Assembly: GCA_000827265.1 (NCBI GenBank)
Contig: KN834754.1
Span: 264,831-328,830, forward strand
DNA: 64,000 nt
Source of the DNA: Collybiopsis luxurians FD-317 M1
Lineage: Eukaryota; Basidiomycota; Agaricomycetes; Agaricales; Omphalotaceae
Direction of reading: 5' to 3'
Shown here: one piece after another, positions 56,259 to 64,000 of the stretch
Position numbering within the stretch: the stretch's first letter is position 1
Layout: every line of letters starts with the position of its first letter
Notes under the pieces: model-generated
Told to the model about the DNA's origin: nothing
Seen by the model: the letters and a program-made list of their open reading frames with translations, nothing else
Database searches by the model: none
Position numbers and translations under genes: made by a program

Positions 56259-57786
56259 TTACACGGTCCCTTTGGACAGAGCCGATTTCAATCTTTGTCG
56301 CAGAGGACTCTCTCCTTCCGGACTGTCCTCTGTTCGACGAGATGGACTGGTCGTTATCGGACTGGCATTGACCATAGTGACACTCGCACGACCTCGCGAA
56401 CCTTCTATACCCGTTTCACCGTCTTCTACAGCCTCGACAGTTTCATTCACCACGGCGACTCGCGTCCACCGCCTATATCTTGTGTACTATAAAGTAGCTT
56501 GAATGAAGGAATGTTTCGTGTATAAACCTCGAACGAACCTTGCCCATACCACCTTTACTTGTTCTGGCTTCCCACTTGTTATCGCAATAAACCCATCCAT
56601 CTGCGTCGGTGGCAACATCTTCGTCTTCTGCTTCATCATCCTCTTTTTCAGATGACTTATGATCGGCTTCTCCATTCCCGGGGCTCTGAGGAGAGTTGAC
56701 CTCTTTCATCTTGCCTGCGGCCTTCATCAGAAGGCTTGCATTTTCTTCTTTCGTGGACGGCACCGGTTTCTCGACTCTAGTCACAACACCATCTTCTTTC
56801 CTAACCAGGACCTTCCATTCCGGCTCTTCCCATTTCCATTTCGCGGTTCTTTTCACTCGCTTCCCATTGTTATCGCGGACATAAGATGAGCTCGGTTCGG
56901 GGAGAACAAGGACATTGGGAGGAGAAACAGGTTGAAGAGATGCAGAGCACCAGGATGGTCGTTCACTGGGAAGTAGAGCTGGTGAAAAATCCAGTCCCAT
57001 CCACCAACGCTGGTTCTCATAAATAGTGAATAGGAACCGAAGGGAAGCTCCGGGTTCCACAGTACTTGAAGTCGCTAGAGTAGCGAGAGTCTGATAAGAG
57101 AGTTTGCGCGAAGGAAGAGGCTGGCCAGACAATTTGGCCCAGACATAATATGTACACCATCGGACCCAGGCACTTCTCAAAAGTGAGTTTCGCAAAACAA
57201 CGGCCCAGGGCGAGTTCCAGGTTATTGCAAAAGTTCCAACGAGAGCAATCAGAATTCGCAGTGGCACATAATATGTCAGGAGAAGATATGGGGGATACAA
57301 AATAACCGAGACTCGGATGAGAGTAGAGACTGGCGGTCGGAAATCTATGAAGATATTGAGATTGGGGAAAAGGGTCTGAATAGTAGTCAGGTCCGTGATT
57401 GCATTCTGAAGACTATTTTCGGTAACCAGAGGAGTAATTTGGCCTGAGCGTGTACTTGTTGAAGCGAAGGCCAATGTAAGCAGAGCTACAATTGGAAGAA
57501 AATATCTGTTATGCATGTGTCAAAGTTGATCCTAGGAGAATGTAAAGTATGCTCACCGCAAAACGGAATGAGCTAAAAGACATAAAGCCCACCAGACAGC
57601 GAGGGCAAGCCAACTGTCGTACGACGTTGAATGCGACCAAGTTAAAACTTCAACAGCACTTCTTGTGAGAGAAAAGTAAGGGCCAAGACGGACAAGGAGG
57701 GCGGTGAGGGTGAAGGGTACAGAACTGATGAATTCGGAAAGGTTTGTTGTTGCCGCCGCTGTTGAGGAGGGCGGTGAAGAAGTCAT
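56259..57786 (-). CDS. Peroxisomal/ER membrane peroxin with dysferlin domain (Pex30/Pex23 type)
   Basis: The N-terminal membrane region has several hydrophobic segments: SSVPFTLTALLVRLGPYFSL, YDSWLALAVWWALCLLAHSV, then FLPIVALLTLAFAS, LIRVSVILYPPYLLLTYYVP and ILIALVGTFAITWNSPW, similar to a reticulon hairpin. The dysferlin N- and C-motifs follow: YENQRWWMGLDFSP, PSWCSASLQPVSPP, KWKWEEPEWKVLVRKE and DADGWVYCDNKWEARTS, with the paired tryptophans. A disordered acidic/serine tail ends LKSALSKGTV. Yeast Pex30-32 and fungal Pex23 share this layout and shape ER sites for peroxisome budding. Three exons. Its ATG lies only 17 bp from that of GPI18 on the other strand. Confidence 0.88.
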
Positions 57787-57803
57787 TAGAAATAAGCGCC
57801 CAA

Positions 57804-59002
57804 ATGAGAGAAGCTACCACCACTTGGGCACCGCGTCTTTTGCTGTTTTCTCTTCTTTCTCGGGCCCTCATTTATGTTTTGGCCTACTACGCCTCACATC
57901 TACCTCTTTTCGACGCGTCCCCGAATCTCTTTGCTTCTTTAGAATGGTCCAAGCCTTACCTTCGCTGGGATGTATTTCATTTTGCACATATCGCTGAGCA
58001 AGGCTACGTTTATGAGCATGAATGGGCCCAATTCCCGGGTCTGCCGCTGCTATTGGGTTTGTTCAAGGACCGGGATATTTTTTTACTTGTGGGGCTGATC
58101 GCCATCGATTGTGATACGACAAATGTGCTCTATCGTCTGTCGCTGCAGAACTTCAATTCACCCAATTTCGCTCTTCTAGTATCCTTGTTGTCACTGTTGC
58201 CAAGTAGTCCTGCTGCCTTGCGACTTGTGCCATATACTGAGCCGTTTTTTACGTACCTCTCGTATAGAGGTGAGCTGTGTTCTTCGTAAGTATTCAATGT
58301 TGGCTGAATCGCAACATTTTAGGCATGCTATATTGCGCAGAGACTAAGTGGTTCCTAGCTACAATATGCTTCGCTCTCGCAAGTGCCTTTCGCTCCAACG
58401 GCATACTCCTGAGCGGATTCATACTCTGGGGCCTTCTGGTCCGACCTTTTCTCGAAACAGCCAAACCACCTGTACAGCTGTCTCCTTATGCCAAATCCAT
58501 CGTCTATTCTGCCATCATTTTTATTCCGTTCATCTCCCACCAAGCGACGGGGTATTTTGCGTTTTGTGCTAGTAGAGCAGATGCAAATCCTTCCTGGTGT
58601 TCCCAGCCGCTTCCTCTTATCTACTCCCATGTCCAATCGACGTATTGGAATGTTGGATTTCTGCGATATTGGACGATGGCGCAATTGCCAAATTTCATCA
58701 TCTCAGCTCCTCTTTTCACACTGATTTTTGTCTATTGTGCCCATGTTTTCTGTACAGCGACTTCTTCGTCTGTTGCTCTTGTGCCACATGCGATTCAAGC
58801 CTGTGTTCTGTGCTGTACATTGCTCTTCGGTTCCCATGTTCAGATTATCCTTCGCCTCGCTCCGTCGATGCCGCTGATGTACTGGGCAGTCGCTTGGTTG
58901 GTTATAGATCACCCAAAGGCGGGAAAGTGGTGGGTTGGATGCTCTGTTGTCTGGGGTACGATAGCGATTTTGCTTTGGAGTGTTTTCCTTCCTCCAGCGT
59001 AA
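57804..59002 (+). CDS. GPI18: GPI mannosyltransferase 2 (PIG-V / Gpi18)
   Basis: An ER multi-pass enzyme that adds the second mannose to GPI anchors from dolichol-phosphate-mannose. From the ATG at 57804: TTTWAPRLLLFSLLSRALIY, then LEWSKPYLRWDVFHFAHIAE QGY region with the WD(V/S)xHF motif whose aspartate is thought catalytic, YEHEWAQFPGLPLL, and later LRLVPYTEPFFTYLSYRGML. LASAFRSNGILLSGFILWG holds the conserved RSNG. Hydrophobic segments continue to the end (WWVGCSVVWGTIAILLWSVF). One intron near 58272-58323. No earlier ATG is in frame, since the upstream extension would start in the divergent peroxin gene. Length (about 385 residues) is normal for fungi. Confidence 0.93.
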
Positions 59003-60171
59003 CCATACATACATCGATCGACATAGCTCCATGGAGTGCATACTCGGGAATCTGCGATGAGTATCAGTGAAAAATAGATATACTTAATAAAGAGGCCAAG
59101 AGAGTAAGTGCTTGAGTACTATAGTCTAAGTTAAATCGGCTTACCGAAAGATAAGGCAAAACAGGCGATGAGTCAGCGATGAGTCACCCCCACCCCTGAC
59201 GCCGTTTAGGACCCCATACGGGCCATACCTCTTCGCCCTAAGCATTCACATTCCCAGTCGTAAACTCTCCGGTCCACCCTTCCCTCTACCTCAAGCGTCG
59301 ACTTTCACCGGTACGTTCTAGGTTTGTCCCGCGGTTGTACTTTCGCAGTTTTCTTTGGCTGCCCACGCGCGGGGCCAAGCCCCATCCAAACCAGATTCCA
59401 CATTGTCCTTGAGCAGGATTCTGCTTCCTCCTCTTTCCCCTCTTTCCCCTCTTTCCCACTTCGACGAAGGAGTGCTGCCTTATCGCGTTAGCTCTCATGA
59501 CCAGTGTTGACTCAATCTTTGGTGCTGGGTTTAGTAATGGACCTTTGTTTTCAGTCCCTTGCCCCTACGAGCTCCAGTCAAGATTAGACTAGACTCAAGA
59601 TAATAATATCCGTGCATTCAAAATAAAACGTTTTGCTCCCTCTGCTTAGCCATTGCTAATCTGGAGGCCGAAGGAAGGTACCACGTTAATTGAAATTCAA
59701 CCAGCAACAGGGAACGCAACTCAGCCTTTTCAGGCTGTAGATTCAGCATATTTATATCTCCAGCACAAGGTACGGGCGTAGATATCTCATTGCAGTTGTA
59801 GCTCGTGCGTTCTATCACAGATATTCTCCTGCAGAGTCACAAGCTGTTCTCCCTCGCCGTTCTATTTCGACACGAGAATTTATAAGCATAAGAAGGTTCA
59901 TATCTTCCTAAAGGTTCGCTGTGATTGGTCCTATCCTGCTCGGGCGCGGAAGTTTTTTGCTCGTAATTAGCTATTGGATTTATTCTTGAAAATAATGACC
60001 ACGCTATCTTTGGTTTTAGGCGAAATTTTCAGCCGCGTGATGTTGAGCTAGGTGAAAAGGATTGGATCCCTAGAATGCACGGTCGAGTTCAGTGATCTGA
60101 TAAGTTTTGATCCAGGTACAAATCGAGGTATAAAATTATGCTTGAGTCCTCTAAGATTGGGGACTTTCGCT
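59003..60171. other. Intergenic, 1.2 kb
   Basis: No coding exon is recognised. It contains two TGAGTCA sites in direct orientation 11 bp apart (59169-59175 and 59180-59186) and three copies of a 9-bp pyrimidine unit CCTCTTTCC (59430-59456). The 3' end of GPI18 and the promoter of the amidohydrolase gene must lie here. A nearby ATG-bearing frame from 60052 runs into the amidohydrolase exon but has no domain upstream of 60172. Confidence 0.5.
59169..59186. promoter_or_regulatory. Pair of TGAGTCA (AP-1/Gcn4-type) sites
   Basis: The sequence GATGAGTCAGCGATGAGTCA holds two identical heptamers 11 bp apart, about one helical turn, so a bZIP pair could bind one face. This is about 1 kb upstream of the amidohydrolase gene and just beyond GPI18. 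Binding is inferred from the motif only. Confidence 0.35.
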
Positions 60172-61531
60172 ATGCGTATGTTCTTCCAAGCTCTCCCTAA
60201 ACTGACCGTGTTCCATATTCCTCTGTTCGGTATTTTCGCGCAAGCTCGTTTATGGAACAACACCGGAACCGGAACGATAGCATTTGAAGAAGCATGGACT
60301 ATTCCTGAGCTTCTGACGCAGGTTTTTTCTAATCTGCTTCCTTCTCTCGTAACTTTCACGATGAATTAACCTTTGTGCATAGTGAAACGGGAACCCTGGC
60401 GGCCAATCTTCTCGATATTCATAACCAGCGACTTACTCAGATGGATCAGAACGGGATCGACTATGTAGGCATTCCTCGTATTGTTATTTTGGAATGTAAT
60501 GGAATAGAAACCTAACGATGAATTAGATGATTCTCTCCTGCGCATCTCCGTGCATTCAAGGGATCTCTGACCCCGTTGTTGCTAGTGCCATGGCCAAAAA
60601 CGTAAACGACCAACTAGCAATTCAGATCTCTAACAGTACCCTCCGCTTCGGTGGTTTTGCTGCATTGTCAATGCATAACGCTACAGAAGCAGCTGCGGAA
60701 CTCAGGAGGGCCATTCAAGAGTTAGGCTTTCTCGGAGGACTGGTTAATGACTACCAACAGAGCGGCGAAAATAATGGTCAGCGGACTTTCTCCATAAAGC
60801 GGTCCTCCTGACGCAAGTTCTACTTCGAATGAGCAGATACCTTGATATACTATGACCAACCCGACTTCGATGTGTTCTGGCAAACAGTAACCGAGCTTGA
60901 CGTACCAGTGTACTTCCACCCACGCACAAATGTTGCTCCTATCTCAACGTTGCTGTATGACCATGCTCCATGGCTCATAGGGCCTGCGCAAGAGTTTGCT
61001 GTTACGCTTTCAAACCATATTCTAGGATTGTGTACTAATGGAGTTTTTGAGTGAGCACACTTCTACTACCTGCTGAGATAGAGAAATCGCTGACAAGGTG
61101 CAGTCGGTTCCCCAACCTCAAAATCATTGTTGGCCACCTTGGGGAACGAATCCCTTCCGATTTCGTGCGCATTGATACTCGTGAGTTACTACCTTTCTCT
61201 TCATGTATGATCGACGATCTGGACTGGTCAATATGCTCTGTCAGAGCTTCTCAAACAGATTCCGCTTGGAATGCCCATGCTCCGCAACGTGTCGACATAT
61301 TTCCGCACCAACCTTTATGAAACTACTTCCGGCAACTTCGCTACTGATCTTCTGCAGTTCCATATCAAGGAAATAGGACTGGACAGAATACTGTTTTCAA
61401 TTGACTACCCATTTGTGGATATCCCTCCTGGAACGGAGTGGGTGAACGGGCTGAATAACGTGCTAAAACCGGAGGAGTTGTTGAGCTTGAAGAGAGAGGC
61501 AGCAATTAAGCTTTTCAAACTAAATGATTGA
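60172..61531 (+). CDS. Amidohydrolase-2 family protein, resorcylate/dihydroxybenzoate decarboxylase type
   Basis: A TIM-barrel metal enzyme of the ACMSD/gamma-resorcylate decarboxylase group, which removes CO2 from hydroxybenzoates. The first strand, TIAFEEAWTIPELL, is followed through a GC-AG intron by ETGTLAANLLDIHNQRLTQM, then DQNGIDYMILSCASPCIQGI. Metal and active-site features: DVPVYFHPRTN, LKIIVGHLGERIPSDFVRID and ILFSIDYPFVD (the conserved SxDYP aspartate). It ends EAAIKLFKLND at 61531. The usual first-strand motif ExE appears as FEEA. The N-terminus (MRMFFQALPKLTVFHIPLFG) is about 35 residues longer than usual and hydrophobic; it could be a secretion signal or mis-called. Five introns. 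Substrate not determined. Confidence 0.85.
60318..60382 (+). other. GC-AG intron in the amidohydrolase gene
   Basis: Donor GCAGGT, acceptor GTGCATAG, 65 nt. Splicing gives IPELLTETGTLAANLL. The GT four bases downstream (CAG/GTTTTT) would put the next exon out of frame. Confidence 0.7.
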
Positions 61532-62046
61532 GGTTGGACTGAGATTGATGAATTGACTTCATGAGTGGACGACGCAAGTATTTGCTAGCGCACTGGGAAG
61601 AAGTTGTATTATTTTTTTTTTCTATTGACGCGCAAAAAACCACTGGTTTCAATCCGAACAGACTACGTGTAAACTTGGTTGGGACTTTGCAAGCAATGAA
61701 TATGGTGTTTCGTATCGGAGTAGATGGAAGAAAAACGAAAGAATCGATGAGAAGCTGTTTGCACACATTAGAGTGGCGCAGACAACGCTTAGCAAGAGAT
61801 TGGTCAGAGATGGATTAGGTGGAATATGTCTTTGTAAACCTTTGTCATCTCCAGAGGGTTACATAAAATCTTTTTAAGAAAAAAAAGACACCAGTTGACT
61901 GTGCCACGACCATGAACACCGTCATTCCAAAATCGCTTTATAAACCCAAAGAAAAGACAGAAAAGAAGATATCGAGACATCAAGAATACCACATCAAGTA
62001 CTGCAAGAAATGCGGGGCCAAGTTACAGTAATACAATACAACTCCA
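61532..62046. other. Convergent intergenic region
   Basis: About 515 bp between the stops of the amidohydrolase and bZIP genes. T- and A-rich runs near 61610-61622 and 61870-61890. No gene, RNA or repeat is seen. Confidence 0.5.
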
Positions 62047-63074
62047 CTACTCCTTTTCGTCCTTCCCTTCCATCTCCCCATCTTTTTTCTCTTCCGGGTT
62101 TAAAGTACCTTGTTGTGGTGGCGGCGGTTGGGCCGTGATTCCCGATACATTCCCCTGCGGTTGTTGACCTGCCATCGCGGCCTGTGTAGCAGCAAGGTGT
62201 GCTCTCAGCGCAGCATTTTCTACTCTCAGTTGATCTACCAGGGCCCTACATTCCTCCCATCGACGATTAGCTTCATCTGCGGAAGCCAAAGCGGCATCAA
62301 GAAGCTGGGAGCGAGACTCGAGGGCTTTCACATGTCTGCGAGAGGTAGAGTTCAGGGCAGGAAAGAGATTTAACGATGCGACACTCACTGATCCCTCCTT
62401 TCTCTAAATGCCCTCTGAGCCTTCCTGTTTTGTTCTGCTCGTTTACTATTACTCAGCTGTCTTCCACCGTTGCCATTGGAGCTGTTTGCGGCGCTGGACG
62501 ATGCCTCGATCTGCTGTGGTTGTGATTGCGAGGGAGGTGACTGCTGGGGTAAACCCTGGGGAGGAGCAGGCATACCACCGGCCGTATAGTCCCCACTAAC
62601 CAAACTTTGTATCCCGGCAGGTAAACCGGCGAGACCTGGGGGTAGCACACCTGGAATGGCCTGCAAGCCTGGGGGAGGATGAGCATAGTATCCTGGTGGA
62701 AGGGGGTGCATCAAAGCATGTGGGGGTGGAAGAACATGCTGGACGTGCTGGAGGTGCGCTGGGAGGCCTGGATGACCTGGATGGGGAGGAGGCGGGCTGG
62801 TTGCAGGCTGAGGGGCTGGGGACTGTGTAGGTTGAGGGAGGGGAGCAGGGGGGCCTTCTGCTGAAGTTGGAGGTGATTTGCGCTTACGCGATGAACGCGT
62901 TGCGGGAGCTGTTGATGCAGAGGCTGTAGTTGTAGTATTGTTAGTGGACGAGGTCTCTGGTTGTTCGGTGGCGTTGTTAGCAGGAGGATCGGGGGGAGCA
63001 GGAGTAGCGGAGGGCGATTGGGCCATGGCTGGGGCAGATAGATTCAAAGTTGCCGGGTAGCTCAATGTCGACAT
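62047..63074 (-). CDS. bZIP transcription factor, Yap1/Pap1 type
   Basis: The basic region reads SNSKRAEQNRKAQRAFRERR, with the NxxAQxxFR signature of the fungal Yap/Pap1 subfamily (targets TTACTAA or TGACTAA-like sites). One intron (about 62333-62389) splits DQ from HVKALESRSQLLDAALASAD. The leucine zipper continues through VDQLRVENAALRAHL. Upstream, about 190 residues are proline/alanine/histidine-rich and disordered, with RSSRKRKSPP as a likely nuclear signal. No cysteine-rich redox domain of Yap1 is present, so it is probably not an oxidative-stress sensor of that kind. The C-terminus after the zipper is short and ends EMEGKDEKE. Start ATG at 63074. Confidence 0.9.
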
Positions 63075-63403
63075 TCTATTATCCTTTTCTCTCTCTCAAT
63101 TAGCCGGGACGATGCGCGAGGTATTAGTCAGAGCGAGATCAGGTAAGCCGTTCTTCAATTGTTTGTTTTTCTGTTTACTATTCGGCTTCTCTTCGGCATG
63201 TCCCTCGTGACCATATCATGTAAGCGTTATTGGCTAATTTCCAACTACTCCTTCCGAACGAGGCTGCACCGACTGACTAAACTAACCTATCGACTAACAC
63301 TCCGAACCTAACAGATACTTGGGCATTTTGCAAAATATAATATATTCGTTAAGAGCGTATAGCAGTAATAAATTACAAACAATGCTCGAGTCAACATTTG
63401 AAA

Positions 63404-64000
63404 CTAAATGTGCGGAAGGAAGCCTGTCCATTGGACAGCTTCAAATACCCCAGGAGACAAATTTCTCAGTTCCAAGAATGGCAGAATAATTAGAGAAAGC
63501 CGAGCAAAAATGTAACTGATTATTGCCGCCATGAAGATGTACATGAGGTAGGACATCCACCATGAGTTCGACGCATCGGGTTTAATGTCAGTAATTAAAT
63601 CAACCAAGCCCAGATAAAGTGGTGCACAAGTCACCAGAATTGAGCATACCTTCCACAGTATCTCTTCAAAGGTGCTGGGAAATTTGTATGTCCAAGCGGT
63701 ACAATGAATAGCGCCAAACAGCACTCCCGCACCGTATGCAATCAATTTATCCAGGGAATTGTCCGGTTCCAAATTGATAGTTCACTGAAAAAATCTTACT
63801 TTTTTGGATCCACCAATCATAGAGCTATCCCTGGGGTTCCTTTGAGCAATCGTATCCATGGAATAGAGCAGAGACTGCAGGAGCTGCTATGGAACACAAA
63901 GTCCATCAAGCAGGATGTCCTTATAAGATCGATGTTGCTCGGGTCGGCGCTTGCAGAGTCGATCCAGGTAATTGTGCACCGCGTCTAGGCCATTATTCAA
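63404..64000 (-). pseudogene. 3' part of an Agaricomycete multi-pass membrane protein gene, interrupted or incomplete
   Basis: The last about 120 residues are recognisable: AGVLFGAIHCTAWTYKFPST, EILWKVCSILVTCAPLYLGL, YIFMAAIISYIFARLSLIIL and a conserved end FEAVQWTGFLPHI. This belongs to a large mushroom family of unknown function with the GAIHCTAW and HI-end motifs. Upstream in the same frame is QRNPRDSSMIGGSKKVRFFQ followed by a TGA, then TINLEPDNSL; a second in-frame TAG lies about 90 bases further upstream. No splice acceptor removes the TGA while keeping the frame, and the first ATG after it is deep in the membrane part. The gene may be a relic, or its real 5' exons lie beyond the right edge. 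Confidence 0.45.

Overview
This is nuclear DNA from a filamentous basidiomycete, most likely an Agaricomycete mushroom. Genes are densely packed, lie on both strands, and are cut by many introns of about 50-60 nt with GT..AG ends. Exons often have to be joined in phase to recover a family signature. Placement in Agaricomycetes rests on gene style and families (basidiomycete-type P450, Rax2 with a C-terminal SH3, the FGAIHCTAW multi-pass membrane family at the right edge). It is an inference; no rRNA or marker gene is present. I see no tRNA, rRNA, CRISPR or intact transposon. All coordinates are coding spans including introns, built by hand from reading frames and splice sites.

Left third (1-23.3 kb): a cytochrome P450, a J-domain protein with one membrane segment, a fungal membrane protein with a DUF7330-like ectodomain, bleomycin hydrolase, a small coiled-coil protein, a tiny RPEL-repeat protein, a mitochondrial DUF1279/FAM210 protein, S-adenosylmethionine decarboxylase (SPE2), an unusual regulator with two Zn2Cys6 clusters and an integrase-like H2C2 tail, ATG5, DBF4, mitochondrial methionyl-tRNA synthetase, dynamitin, a broken con-6-like gene, Mediator subunit 27 and a Medusa/DUF7082 regulator.

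Middle (23.9-46.3 kb): a 7.1 kb DOCK-family guanine-nucleotide exchange factor, a probable DASH subunit Spc34, an isoaspartyl peptidase/asparaginase, a THO1/SARNP SAP-domain protein, the CCAAT-factor subunit HAP2/NF-YA, an unknown acidic protein, an isoprenylcysteine methyltransferase, ATP synthase OSCP, a TRP/FLC-like channel protein, a cysteine-rich single-pass membrane protein and a basic/proline-rich protein of unknown role.

Right third (46.4-64 kb): a plasma-membrane Na+/H+ antiporter with micro-exons, a small complex I subunit, RAX2 with an SH3 tail, REI1, a Pex30/Pex23-type peroxin, GPI mannosyltransferase 2, a decarboxylase-type amidohydrolase, a Yap/Pap1-type bZIP factor, and the 3' end of a damaged or partial membrane-protein gene.

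Most of these are housekeeping genes and do not form a pathway cluster. Many are arranged head to head with very short shared promoters (17 to 150 bp between start codons). The points most worth following are the tandem Zn2Cys6 plus H2C2 regulator, six GC-AG introns, the 13- and 10-nt micro-exons of the antiporter, and the con-6 relic with a 16-bp triplication.
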